This document shows positions 39,706-48,407 of a stretch of DNA of 64,000 nt, in pieces. Both the position numbers and the translations under genes were made by a program. The notes beneath the pieces were generated by a model. That model had not been told where the DNA came from, did not search any database, and saw only the letters and a list, made by a program, of their open reading frames with translations. This DNA comes from Lacrimispora xylanolytica. GTDB lineage: Bacteria > Bacillota > Clostridia > Lachnospirales > Lachnospiraceae. The DNA is taken from NCBI RefSeq assembly GCF_026723765.1, contig NZ_CP113524.1:1845001-1909000 (forward strand), given 5' to 3'. How positions within the stretch are numbered: the stretch's first letter is position 1; every line of letters starts with the position of its first letter.

Positions 39706-40474
39706 AATGATTGAGCGGATTGTGCTTAAGAAGATGATTCAAAAAAAGTTTGGGGACAGCTGTTTTGTGTTTGAGGCACAGAATGGAAAAGAAGCAGTGG
39801 ATGTCTTTCGGCGGGAGAAGATTCAGGTGGCTATTTTGGATATTGGAATGCCAGGTCTTAATGGAATCCAGGCTGCTGAAATTATGAGAAAGGAAGACCC
39901 GCATTGCTGCCTTATATTTTTAACGGCATATGACAGGTTTGATTATGCAAAGAAAGCCATATCCATAAAAGCCATGGAATATTTATTAAAGCCCTATTCC
40001 CAGAAGGAAATTATTAATGTAGTGGAAGAAGCTCTAAGGGTAAGCGGTGATGTTACCCCCCAGACCAAAAAAGAAAAGGATATGGCAACAGAAGCTGTCA
40101 ATAATATTTCAGAAAAAGAACCGGATTATAACAGCAGTCGGTTGTCGGTGATGACCTCTATGGTGGAGGAATACATTCGTTCTAATTTCATGAATGATAT
40201 TTCGATGAATGAAGTAGCTCGTTCCATCGGGTATTCAGAACCTTATTTTTGTAAAATGTTCAAGCAGCAGTTCGGTCAAAGCTTTACCTCTTACTTAATG
40301 GATTACAGGGTTGGCGAGGCAAAAAAGTTTCTGGAACAGCCCAATGTAATCGTGAAAGATGTTGGTGCAAGAGTGGGATATTTAGATTCCAATTATTTTA
40401 CAAAGGTTTTTAAACGTCTGGTTGGGATTAACCCGTCAGAGTATAGAATGAATCGACTGAATGAGCTTTCATAG
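39677..40474 (+). CDS. Response regulator, YesN type (REC + AraC HTH)
   Basis: The 265-aa product starts at the ATG at 39677, inside the kinase gene. The receiver domain (1-120) has D-E-M, phospho-acceptor D in L-D-I-G-M-P-G, and K-P-Y. The C-terminal AraC-type DNA-binding domain (about 165-262) has G-Y-S-E-P-Y-F-C-K-M-F-K and G-Y-L-D-S-N-Y-F-T-K-V-F-K. It probably activates the adjacent ABC operon, whose promoter has a TATAAT at 40582-40587 but no good -35. Confidence 0.92.
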   Translation: MQRLMIVEDEMIERIVLKKMIQKKFGDSCFVFEAQNGKEAVDVFRREKIQVAILDIGMPGLNGIQAAEIMRKEDPHCCLIFLTAYDRFDYAKKAISIKAMEYLLKPYSQKEIINVVEEALRVSGDVTPQTKKEKDMATEAVNNISEKEPDYNSSRLSVMTSMVEEYIRSNFMNDISMNEVARSIGYSEPYFCKMFKQQFGQSFTSYLMDYRVGEAKKFLEQPNVIVKDVGARVGYLDSNYFTKVFKRLVGINPSEYRMNRLNELS

Positions 40475-40478
40475 GGAC

Positions 40479-40507
40479 AGAGCCTGGTGATCCAGGCTCT
40501 TTTTTTC
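40479..40507 (+). terminator. Rho-independent terminator after the response regulator
   Basis: AGAGCCTGG (40479-40487) pairs with CCAGGCTCT (40492-40500), followed by seven T. Confidence 0.88.
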
Positions 40508-40633
40508 TTTGTTCGTAAAAAAAGATAAAATTATACTAGGGATGATAAAAACTTACGATAGAATCCGGTATAGGCAGCAGATATAATGAATGCAAGCACA
40601 GGAGGTGTGAACAAGCAGAGAGGAGGATGAGGG

Positions 40634-42178
40634 ATGGAACAGGAATTGTTTCGTATGGAAGGAATCAGCAAAAGCTTTCCCGGGGTCAAGGCTCTCGATA
40701 AAGTAAAACTGTCAGTAAATAAAGGAGAAGTATTAGGACTTGTAGGCGAAAACGGAGCTGGCAAATCCACTCTTATGAAGATTTTATCCGGAGTGTATCA
40801 GGCAGATGAAGGTGAAATCTTTATTGAGGGAGAAAAAGTAGTCATTGATTCGGTTGCCAAGGCACATGAGCTTGGGGTCAGCATTATTATGCAGGAACTT
40901 AACATGTGCGGGCATTTAAGCGTTGCGGATAATATATTTATTGGCAGGGCGCATAAAAAAGGTATCTTTATTGATGACAACAGGATGCACGAGGAAGCAA
41001 AAAAGATACTGGTCGACTTAGGTATTGAACTAAATACCTATGACCACGTAGGAAGCTTGAGCATTGCCCAGCAGCAGATGGTGGAAATAGCAAAAGCAAT
41101 CAGCTTTAATTCCAAGATACTGGTTCTTGATGAGCCAACGGCAACGCTGACAGAGAAGGAAATCGAGCAGCTGTTTGGAATTATCAGGCGTCTGAAGGAA
41201 AAAGGCGTTGGAATGGTATATATCTCCCATCGAATGGCAGAGCTGAACCAGATATGTGAACGAGTGACCATAATCCGGGATGGACAGTACATAGGAACCA
41301 GAAATTTAAATGAGATAACAATGGATGAACTGGTAAACATGATTGTAGGCCGTTCTCTGGAGGACAAATATCCAAAACATAAGCGTACCATTGGAGACAT
41401 TGTACTGGAAGCTAAAAATGTACGCCGTGGTACCAAGGTAAATGCGGATTATCTGTATGTAAGAAAAGGAGAAATCCTTGGAATTTCAGGTCTTGTGGGT
41501 GCTGGAAGAACAGAGCTTATGCGTTGTATCTTTGGTGCGGACCAGCCGGACTCCATGGAGCTTTTTATGGAGGGAAAGCCCATTAAGGTGACTTCCGTCA
41601 TTCAGGCCATTAAGCATGGAATTGGTTACGCCACAGAAGACCGAAAACGGGATGGACTGGCCCTTGGTCTGGATATTAAATACAACACCAATATGGCTCA
41701 TCTCCCAAGCATAACCCGTTTTGGCTTTATTAATGATAAGGCCGGACTTGAGAATGCAGAAAAATATGTAAAGCGTATGAGGACGAAGACACCCAGTGTC
41801 CATCAGCTTTGCAGAAATCTTTCCGGTGGAAATCAGCAGAAGGTGGTGCTTGCAAAGTGGCTGTGCAATGATGTTAAGGTGCTGATCGTCGATGAACCTA
41901 CCAGAGGAATTGATGTAGGAGCGAAGTACGAGGTATATGAGCTTTTCAACCAGCTTAGTGATCAGGGCGTATCCATTATCATGATTTCTTCAGAATTACC
42001 TGAAATCCTTGGTATGAGTGACAGGGTTGTTGTTATCCATCAGGGCGAGATTAATGGAGAACTGGATGCGAAAACCACGACCCAGGAAGAGATTTTATAT
42101 CTGGCAGCCGGTTATAACAAACTGGAAGGAAAAAAGGCGCCTGTTTTACCGGGCGGAGGAGATAGAAAAGGAGAATAA
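40634..42178 (+). CDS. Sugar ABC transporter ATP-binding protein (RbsA/MglA/XylG type)
   Basis: The 514-aa double ATPase energises uptake of a monosaccharide. The first nucleotide domain has an intact Walker A (G-E-N-G-A-G-K-S-T) and a Walker B ending in L-V-L-D-E-P-T. In the second the Walker A is degenerate (G-L-V-G-A-G-R-T-E), while the signature L-S-G-G-N-Q-Q-K is intact, as is usual in this family. GAGGAGGA lies upstream. The permease starts 2 nt after the stop. The sugar cannot be told from sequence. Confidence 0.93.
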   Translation: MEQELFRMEGISKSFPGVKALDKVKLSVNKGEVLGLVGENGAGKSTLMKILSGVYQADEGEIFIEGEKVVIDSVAKAHELGVSIIMQELNMCGHLSVADNIFIGRAHKKGIFIDDNRMHEEAKKILVDLGIELNTYDHVGSLSIAQQQMVEIAKAISFNSKILVLDEPTATLTEKEIEQLFGIIRRLKEKGVGMVYISHRMAELNQICERVTIIRDGQYIGTRNLNEITMDELVNMIVGRSLEDKYPKHKRTIGDIVLEAKNVRRGTKVNADYLYVRKGEILGISGLVGAGRTELMRCIFGADQPDSMELFMEGKPIKVTSVIQAIKHGIGYATEDRKRDGLALGLDIKYNTNMAHLPSITRFGFINDKAGLENAEKYVKRMRTKTPSVHQLCRNLSGGNQQKVVLAKWLCNDVKVLIVDEPTRGIDVGAKYEVYELFNQLSDQGVSIIMISSELPEILGMSDRVVVIHQGEINGELDAKTTTQEEILYLAAGYNKLEGKKAPVLPGGGDRKGE

Positions 42179-42180
42179 GG

Positions 42181-43230
42181 ATGGCAATTATAAAAGCAAA
42201 GGGGCAGGAAAAGAAGGGCGGCTCGTTTGGAAAGCTGGATGCGGCTACAAGGCGTGCAATCTATTCACTGGGGATCCTGATCGGATTGTTTGTACTGTTT
42301 TCAGTTCTTCAGCCGGCAAAATTTTTGGCTCCTGCTAATTTACAGAATCTTTTGCAGCAGATTGTAACGTATACGATTATTGGATGCGGTTTAACATTTT
42401 GTCTTGTCTGCGGTGGTAACGATTTATCCGCAGGTGCTTCCATGGCATTGTCAGGCATTATTATGGTAGCCCTTTTGATGATGGGACTTCCCCTTCCGGT
42501 ATGTATCATTTTATGCTTGATCATGGGCCTGCTTACGGGTGTCATGAACGGTTTCTTTATTGAGATTTTGGGAGTGGTACCTTTTGTAGCTACGTTAGCA
42601 ACCCAGTGGGTATACCGAGGCATGGCCAACGTTTTGGTAAACGGTGCTCCACTTTATACCACCAACATTCCTTCCGCAGAAGTTCAAAAGCAGTTTTACG
42701 TTCTTGGCGGAGGACGAATTGGAGGGGACGGGCTTCCATACAGCGTTATCATTACTCTTGTCTATGCATTGATTCTTGGAGTGGTTCTTGCAAAGATGCG
42801 GATCGGCCGCCAGATTTATGCCTGCGGTTCCAACTTAGAAGCAGCCAAGCTTTCCGGTATCAATGCAGTAAAAACACGTATGTTCGCTTACTGTATTTCC
42901 GGTCTGTCTGCGGCAATCTGTGGAATTTTAGTTGCCTCAAGATTATCCAGTGCCCAGCCTACCGCTGGTAACGGATATGAGATGGAAGCCATTGCAGCGT
43001 CTGTATTAGGCGGAATTTCCATTATGGGTGGAGAAGGTAAGATTTTAAATACGGTAATCGGTGCCTTAATGATGGGTGTTATTCGTAATGGACTGAATTT
43101 AAATGGGGTCAATTCATTCTGGCAGCAGGTAATTGTAGGCGTAATCCTGTTAATCGCAGTTGCATCTCAGACTGCGAAAAAGAGCGGTGATTTAGGGGCA
43201 ATCAAGCGGTTCTTTGGCTTGACAAAATAA
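42181..43230 (+). CDS. Sugar ABC transporter permease (RbsC type)
   Basis: A 349-aa polytopic membrane protein of the ribose/xylose/galactose permease family. Motifs include C-G-G-N-D-L-S-A-G-A-S-M-A-L and G-S-N-L-E-A-A-K-L-S-G-I, and near the end V-L-G-G-I-S-I-M-G-G-E-G. It sits in the order ATPase - permease - binding protein. Confidence 0.92.
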   Translation: MAIIKAKGQEKKGGSFGKLDAATRRAIYSLGILIGLFVLFSVLQPAKFLAPANLQNLLQQIVTYTIIGCGLTFCLVCGGNDLSAGASMALSGIIMVALLMMGLPLPVCIILCLIMGLLTGVMNGFFIEILGVVPFVATLATQWVYRGMANVLVNGAPLYTTNIPSAEVQKQFYVLGGGRIGGDGLPYSVIITLVYALILGVVLAKMRIGRQIYACGSNLEAAKLSGINAVKTRMFAYCISGLSAAICGILVASRLSSAQPTAGNGYEMEAIAASVLGGISIMGGEGKILNTVIGALMMGVIRNGLNLNGVNSFWQQVIVGVILLIAVASQTAKKSGDLGAIKRFFGLTK

Positions 43231-43257
43231 AACTATATAATTCCAGGAGGAGAAGAA

Positions 43258-44343
43258 ATGAGAAAAGTAACGGCAGTATTGTTGGCGGCAGCCATGGCAG
43301 TTACCGGTTTGGTTGGCTGTTCCAGCAAACCTACAGGAGGCGCAGCAGCGACCACTGCAGCGGAGGGCAGCAAGGAAACATCAGCACCGGAGAAGGCAGA
43401 GAGTACCAAAGCTGAAGCAAAGACCGAACAAAAAGCAGGGGGTAAGACCATCTACGTAATCGTAAAGGTGTTGGGAAATCAGTACTGGAGCGTTTTACAG
43501 GCAGGTGCAGAGCAGGCAGGCAGAGAGCTGGGCTGCAATGTAGTAGTCGTTGGAACTGCTTTGGAATCTGATATTGAAGGACAGCTTACCCTTCTTCAGA
43601 ATGCAGTATCTGCTCAGGCAGATGGAATTGTTATTGCTCCCCTTGACAGTGTATCCCTTGACGCACCCATAACAGAAGCTAATAATTCTGGTATTCCGGT
43701 TGTTTTAGTAGATACAGTCATTAAGAGTGATAATTACAGCGCAGCTCTTCTTACAAACAATGTAGAGGCTGGAAAAACTGCTGCAGAAGAGATGATCCGC
43801 AGATTAAAAGACAGAGGAATCAGTGAAACAGAAGAGGCTCAAATTGCCATTCAGGTTGGTTCCACAGGCTCCCAGACCATCAATGACCGTGTAAAAGGCT
43901 TTAACGAGTACTGGGATTTAAATGCTCCAAAGAGCTGGAAGGTTTTAAATAACGACATCAAGGTAAATGATGGTGATATCAGCAAGGCAGTAGGCTTCTG
44001 CCAGGATTTCATTACCACCTATCCTAACTTAAAAGCAGTCTTTGGACCGAACAATGGTTCTACCGTAGGATTTGTAACTGGTATTACAGAATCCGGACGT
44101 GACGATATTTCCATGGTTGGCTTTGATTTCTCTGCTGAGATTGAGACCATGATCCGCAGTGAGAAGTACGATGTAGCTTCTGTGGTACAGCGTCAGTTCT
44201 ATATGGGCTATGATGGGGTTAAGACAGCCCTTGAACTTGCCGATGGTAATGGTGTAAAAGAAAAAACCGTGGATACTGGTGTTATTCTGGTAGATAAGAC
44301 CAATGTGGATGATCCTAAGGTTCAGAGTATAATTAATCCATAA
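43258..44343 (+). CDS. Sugar ABC transporter substrate-binding lipoprotein
   Basis: A 361-aa lipoprotein: signal peptide with lipobox L-V-G-C (Cys at about residue 21), an Ala/Glu/Lys/Thr-rich linker (about 25-60), then a type I periplasmic-binding fold (Peripla_BP_4). It contains G-N-Q-Y-W, I-A-P-L-D-S, and D-T-V-I-K-S-D-N. CCAGGAGGAG lies before the ATG. The ligand is probably a monosaccharide; identity unknown. Confidence 0.92.
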   Translation: MRKVTAVLLAAAMAVTGLVGCSSKPTGGAAATTAAEGSKETSAPEKAESTKAEAKTEQKAGGKTIYVIVKVLGNQYWSVLQAGAEQAGRELGCNVVVVGTALESDIEGQLTLLQNAVSAQADGIVIAPLDSVSLDAPITEANNSGIPVVLVDTVIKSDNYSAALLTNNVEAGKTAAEEMIRRLKDRGISETEEAQIAIQVGSTGSQTINDRVKGFNEYWDLNAPKSWKVLNNDIKVNDGDISKAVGFCQDFITTYPNLKAVFGPNNGSTVGFVTGITESGRDDISMVGFDFSAEIETMIRSEKYDVASVVQRQFYMGYDGVKTALELADGNGVKEKTVDTGVILVDKTNVDDPKVQSIINP

Positions 44344-44369
44344 ACAAATAAACTATAAGTAAGATTAAG

Positions 44370-44400
44370 ACGCTTCCTCTGTGCCCAGAGGAGGCGTTTT
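44370..44400 (+). terminator. Terminator between the binding lipoprotein and DctP-like gene
   Basis: ACGCTTCCTCT (44370-44380) pairs with AGAGGAGGCGT (44387-44397) with one G-U; only four T follow, so it may be leaky and tune the level of the next gene, which starts 13 nt later. Confidence 0.7.
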
Positions 44401-44412
44401 GGGGTGAAGGAA

Positions 44413-45453
44413 ATGAAAAAAAGAATAGCAAAAGCCAGCATTTATGCGGCAGTATTAACATTGACTGCTTTGGGGACAGTCTTTTTTTGGAATTTAAGGC
44501 ACAGGGGAGAGCTCCCTGTTTTTCCGGGGCTTAAAACAACGCCACAATATGTATTTACCTATGCGGATAACCAGCCGGATGATTATCCCACCACTCAGGG
44601 TGCAAAAAAATTTGCACAGCTGGTCTTTGAAAGAACGGAAGGAAGGATAAAAATCAACGTTTTTTCCGGTGGAGAGATGGGAGACGAGGATCAGATTACC
44701 GAGCAGCTTCAATACGGGGGAATTGATTTTGCCAGAGTGTCGGTGATGATGCTTACGGATATCAGGCCAAAGTTCAATGTGCTCCAGCTTCCCTATGTCT
44801 ACCGGGATGAGGACCACATGTGGAAGGTGCTTGATGGAGAAATTGGGGAGGAATTTAAAAAAGAATTAGACGGCAGCGGAATGGTGGCCCTATCCTGGTT
44901 TGATGCAGGAGCCAGAAATTTTTATAATTCGTCCCATCCCATTGAGCGGGTGGAAGATTTAAAGAAAATGCGCATCCGGGTAGCAAAATCAGACATGATG
45001 GCGGCCATGGTAGAGGCTCTTGGAGCAAAAGCAGTGCCTATGGCTTATTCCGAGGTTTACGCGGCACTGGAAACGAGCCATATTGACGGTGCGGAAAATA
45101 ATTGGCCTTCCTATGATACCATGCGCCACTATGAGGTTGCTAAATACGTCACTCTCGATGCTCACAGCAGAATTCCGGAACTTCAGCTGGCTTCCCAGTC
45201 TACCTGGGATCGGTTAAGTGAGGAGGATCAGGAAACTATCCGGGCCTGCGGAGAAGAATCCGCCCTTTATGAAAGAGAGCTGTGGAAAATCAGGGAGCAG
45301 AATGCCAGGGAGCGTTTAACAAAAGCTGGCTGCGTGGTGACAGAGTTAAAGCCAAATGAGCAGGTTCGTTTCCGGTCTGCCGTCATGAGCGTTTATCAGA
45401 CGTATTGCAGTGACTATATAGATGTTGTCAACCGGATTGCCCAGGAGAGATAA
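44413..45453 (+). CDS. TRAP-type (DctP-like) solute-binding protein, solitary
   Basis: 346 aa from the ATG at 44413 (GTG 44404 is an alternative). An N-terminal hydrophobic segment (about residues 10-27) would anchor or secrete it; there is no lipobox. The DctP-family fold is clear: M-R-I-R-V (the conserved ligand-binding Arg), G-A-E-N-N-W, and A-L-S-W-F-D-A-G-A-R-N-F. No DctQ/DctM membrane partners are in view, and it follows a sugar ABC operon. It may be an extracellular sensor subunit for the kinase at 38188; this is inference. Confidence 0.82.
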   Translation: MKKRIAKASIYAAVLTLTALGTVFFWNLRHRGELPVFPGLKTTPQYVFTYADNQPDDYPTTQGAKKFAQLVFERTEGRIKINVFSGGEMGDEDQITEQLQYGGIDFARVSVMMLTDIRPKFNVLQLPYVYRDEDHMWKVLDGEIGEEFKKELDGSGMVALSWFDAGARNFYNSSHPIERVEDLKKMRIRVAKSDMMAAMVEALGAKAVPMAYSEVYAALETSHIDGAENNWPSYDTMRHYEVAKYVTLDAHSRIPELQLASQSTWDRLSEEDQETIRACGEESALYERELWKIREQNARERLTKAGCVVTELKPNEQVRFRSAVMSVYQTYCSDYIDVVNRIAQER

Positions 45454-45481
45454 GGTCAGGTCGCAATTAACAGAAAACGTG

Positions 45482-45511
45482 GGATACAGTTTGGGTGGAG
45501 TGTGTTATAAT
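45482..45511 (+). promoter_or_regulatory. MocR gene promoter with GGATACAGT motif
   Basis: TATAAT at 45506-45511, with GGATACAGT at 45482-45490 where a -35 would lie. The same 9-mer occurs before the gene at 47092. Confidence 0.55.
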
Positions 45512-45540
45512 TCAGGACAAAGCGGTGAGGAGGGAAAAAT

Positions 45541-46953
45541 ATGCTCTACATTGATCGTGATAGTAAGACACCCATATATCAGCAGATATATGAACAGTTA
45601 AAAAGGGACATCCTGACTGGTAACATACCTGTTAACGCCCGTATCATCTCCACAAGGGCCCTTGCCAGAGAATTGCAGGTTGGCAGAAACTCAGTAGAAA
45701 ATGCTTATGATCAGCTTAGGCTGGAGGGGTATATTACCAGTAAGCCAGGAGCGGGATACATCGTAAACAAATTAGAGTTTGATCTTATGGAGAAACCGGC
45801 CGAAGCGTATCGGCAAAATGAATCCCAATTTAAGCGTCTTTCTCCATTTGACCATAAGATAAAATACAGCTTTCAATATGGGGAGCTTGATGAATCCAGT
45901 TTTCCAAAGAAACTCTGGCGGACATATACGGCTCATGTTTTGGATGGACCTCTGTCTAATTCGTGGAACGGAAGTTCCGATGGAAAGGGAGACTTTGGAC
46001 TGCGCCAACAGATCAAGCAATACCTCTATGTCAGCCGCGGAGTGAAGTGCGAAACAGAGCAGGTCATTCTTTGCAGCGGGACTCAGTCTGCACTGGAAAT
46101 CGTGGTACGAATTTTCTCAGGCGAGAAAACAATCGCAATGGAAGAACCTTGTTATGAAGGCGCAAGGGCCGTATTTCAATGCAACGGGTTTCAAATACAG
46201 CCTGTTCCGGTCGGGGAAGACGGAATTGATTTACTTAGGCTTTCGTCGGAAACGGTGCCAATGGTTTATCTAACCCCCTCCCATCAGTTTCCAAAAGGTG
46301 CTGTTATGCCCATCCACAACCGCTTGGAGATATTAAACCATGCACGAAAGCGTGATATGATAATCATAGAAGATGACTATGACAGTGAGTTTCGCTACAA
46401 AGGAAGACCCATTCCGTCACTGCAATCCATAGATCAGGCTGGACGTGTGATTTATATTGGCACATTTTCAAAGGCATTGTCACCAGGCCTTCGGATGTCC
46501 TACCTGGTTTTGCCTGCCTGGCTGTTAGCTGCTTATGATGAGAAATATAATGGGTATGAATGTACAATTCCTCTGATGGAGCAAAAGATACTTTATCATT
46601 TTATGAAAGACGGACATTGGGAAAAGCATCTCCGCCGGGTATGCTCAAGCCAGAAAAGAAAGCATGATGCCTTGATTGCTGCCATTGGAAAGGTCATGGG
46701 TGACAGGGTCAATGTTTACGGTCATCATGCCGGACTGCATCTGTTACTGGAATTTAAGAATGGGGAGCAAGAGGATGTTCTTGTGAAAGAGGCTTTGAAG
46801 TATGGGGTTTTCGTTAGCCCTGTTTCTCCTTCCTGGCTGGAAAAGAGTAATTATAAAACTCACTGTGTCATTCTTGGATATGGAGGGATAAAAGAGGAAG
46901 ATATTCTGCCTGCCGTAGAGGGTTTGAACAAAGCATGGTTTGAACATGAATGA
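45541..46953 (+). CDS. MocR/PdxR-family transcriptional regulator
   Basis: A 470-aa regulator: GntR winged helix (about 1-75; P-I-Y-Q-Q-I-Y-E-Q-L-K, S-T-R-A-L-A-R-E-L) joined to a fold-type I aminotransferase domain (about 105-465). The PLP lysine is in G-T-F-S-K-A-L-S-P-G-L-R, and E-D-D-Y-D-S-E-F is conserved. Such proteins sense PLP or amino compounds and often control vitamin B6 genes. The next gene encodes a PNPOx-fold protein and shares a promoter motif with this one. Confidence 0.92.
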   Translation: MLYIDRDSKTPIYQQIYEQLKRDILTGNIPVNARIISTRALARELQVGRNSVENAYDQLRLEGYITSKPGAGYIVNKLEFDLMEKPAEAYRQNESQFKRLSPFDHKIKYSFQYGELDESSFPKKLWRTYTAHVLDGPLSNSWNGSSDGKGDFGLRQQIKQYLYVSRGVKCETEQVILCSGTQSALEIVVRIFSGEKTIAMEEPCYEGARAVFQCNGFQIQPVPVGEDGIDLLRLSSETVPMVYLTPSHQFPKGAVMPIHNRLEILNHARKRDMIIIEDDYDSEFRYKGRPIPSLQSIDQAGRVIYIGTFSKALSPGLRMSYLVLPAWLLAAYDEKYNGYECTIPLMEQKILYHFMKDGHWEKHLRRVCSSQKRKHDALIAAIGKVMGDRVNVYGHHAGLHLLLEFKNGEQEDVLVKEALKYGVFVSPVSPSWLEKSNYKTHCVILGYGGIKEEDILPAVEGLNKAWFEHE

Positions 46954-47014
46954 ACTGTATCCTATAAAAATGTTAAAACTGTCCCTTATCAAGGATACAG
47001 TGTTTCGGTATAAT
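46954..47014 (+). promoter_or_regulatory. Promoter and likely MocR operator before the PNPOx-fold gene
   Basis: Candidate -35 TTATCA (46986-46991), 17-bp spacer, TATAAT (47009-47014). ACTGTATCC (46954-46962) and its inverse GGATACAGT (46993-47001) flank the -35, and ACTGTCCC at 46978-46985 is a partial direct repeat. Mixed direct and inverted repeats fit MocR-family operators. Confidence 0.6.
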
Positions 47015-47091
47015 GAGCATAATCGATGGAACTTTCTCTTCGTATTATAATAACGTTAAGATCAATAAGCGTCTCACAGGAGGAAAATGAT

Positions 47092-47565
47092 ATGCAGTAC
47101 AGAATGAAGACTCATCCGTTATCAGACGATCGGCTGAATGATTTATTGAACCGGATAGAAACTGGCAGTCTGGCAACCATGAACGAAGATGGCACCCCAT
47201 ATAATACTCCGGTTCACTTTGTTTATATCAATAGTAGTATTTATGTACATGGTTTACCAAAAGGACAAAAGATTGACAATATCATTCGTAATAGTAAAGT
47301 GGGATTTACTGCATATGATATGCAGGCGCTTTTGCTCGATGAGAACGGTAAGCCCTGTGATACAAATACAAAATATGAGAGTGCAATTGCAACAGGGAAT
47401 GCGGCTTTGGTCACGGACATAGAAGAGAAGAGGAAAGTGCTTCAAAACATAGTGGCAAAATATACCCCACAACTGGCCCATATAACTCTTCCTGACAATA
47501 TGGTAAAGGGAACTGCTGTCATACGTATCATTGTGGAAGAACTCACCGGCAAGTACTATGAATAA
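47092..47565 (+). CDS. Pyridoxamine-5'-phosphate-oxidase-fold flavoprotein
   Basis: The ATG at 47092 follows AGGAGG (47079-47084), giving 157 aa. It has the split-barrel FMN-binding fold of the PNPOx/NimA-like group: G-S-L-A-T-M-N-E-D-G-T-P-Y near the N-terminus, then P-V-H-F-V and I-Y-V-H-G, G-Q-K-I-D-N-I. Whether it oxidises a B6 vitamer or reduces something else is not settled. The pairing with a MocR regulator favours a B6-related or PLP-responsive role. Confidence 0.85.
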   Translation: MQYRMKTHPLSDDRLNDLLNRIETGSLATMNEDGTPYNTPVHFVYINSSIYVHGLPKGQKIDNIIRNSKVGFTAYDMQALLLDENGKPCDTNTKYESAIATGNAALVTDIEEKRKVLQNIVAKYTPQLAHITLPDNMVKGTAVIRIIVEELTGKYYE

Positions 47566-47598
47566 AGGATTTATAAAACATTAAATATATAATAGAAG

Positions 47599-47643
47599 CG
47601 AAACATCAGACCAAAACGAATGATCTGATGTTTCGTTTTTTTT
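47599..47643 (+). terminator. Rho-independent terminator
   Basis: CGAAACATCAGA (47599-47610) pairs with TCTGATGTTTCG (47624-47635), followed by eight T. Confidence 0.88.
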
Positions 47644-47693
47644 TACAGAAATTATCTACAGTTAAAAAGTGATGATAAATGTATAAATAATTG

Positions 47694-47746
47694 TTGACAA
47701 ACAATATTATACCTCATATAATATATACTATACAACATATAATATA
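47694..47746 (+). promoter_or_regulatory. Promoter and PadR-type operator of the PspC operon
   Basis: A perfect promoter: TTGACA (47694-47699), 17-bp spacer, TATAAT (47717-47722). CATATAATATA occurs at 47715-47725 and again at 47736-47746. The copies are 21 bp apart, two helical turns, and cover the -10 and start site. That suits a repressor such as the PadR protein encoded downstream. Confidence 0.65.
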
Positions 47747-47804
47747 GGGTAAGGCATAATATTATAGTTATTCATACTAAAAAAGAGAAAGGAAGGTGAC
47801 AATC

Positions 47805-48044
47805 GTGGAGCCAAAGCGTTTGTACCGTTCTGTAAAGAATAAAGTGTTATGCGGAGTTTGCGGTGGGATCGGAGAGTACTTTCAGATAGATCCGGTAATG
47901 ATAAGACTAATATGGATATTTCTAATGATGTTTCAAACATGGCGTAATTTATTCCATTGGTTTACGGGATTATCTCTCGTAGGCGGCAGTCTGATTCTTT
48001 ATATCATTGCAGCAGCAATTATCCCCAAAGCACCAGAAAATTAA
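47805..48044 (+). CDS. PspC-domain membrane protein
   Basis: 79 aa from the GTG at 47805, 6 nt after GGAAGGTG (47791-47798). A PspC domain is clear: R-L-Y-R-S-V, C-G-V-C-G-G-I-G-E-Y-F and a hydrophobic segment at the C-terminus ending in I-I-A-A-A-I-I-P-K. PspC proteins act in envelope-stress responses and sit in the inner membrane. A second, shorter PspC protein closes the same cluster (50099). Confidence 0.87.
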   Translation: MEPKRLYRSVKNKVLCGVCGGIGEYFQIDPVMIRLIWIFLMMFQTWRNLFHWFTGLSLVGGSLILYIIAAAIIPKAPEN

Positions 48045-48086
48045 TGCAGACGATCGTTTCCTGCATGGAGAGATAGGAGTGGACAT

Positions 48087-48407
48087 ATGGTTTTTAACAC
48101 GGGAGCAGCATTACTGGACGCCATTGTCCTGGCGATAGTGTCAAGAGATCAGGAAGGTACTTATGGATATAAGATCACCCAGGATGTGAGAAATGTAATA
48201 GAAATATCGGAATCAACCCTGTACCCTGTTCTACGGAGATTACAGAAGGAAGAATGTCTTGAAGTGTACGATCTGGCTTTTGATGGCAGAAATCGTAGAT
48301 ATTACAAAATTACGGAAAAAGGACGTATTCAGTTAAACCTGTACAAAGGTGAATGGATTGGTTATTCCAGAAAAATATCCCAAATATTTGAGGAGGCACA
48401 TGTATGA
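48087..48407 (+). CDS. PadR-family transcriptional regulator
   Basis: A 106-aa winged-helix repressor: Y-G-Y-K-I-T-Q-D-V, S-E-S-T-L-Y-P-V-L-R-R-L-Q-K and R-R-Y-Y-K-I-T-E-K-G-R are family hallmarks. The C-terminal dimerisation helix is short. It overlaps the HAAS gene by 4 nt, the standard layout of PadR-HAAS pairs, and probably represses its own operon. Confidence 0.92.
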   Translation: MVFNTGAALLDAIVLAIVSRDQEGTYGYKITQDVRNVIEISESTLYPVLRRLQKEECLEVYDLAFDGRNRRYYKITEKGRIQLNLYKGEWIGYSRKISQIFEEAHV

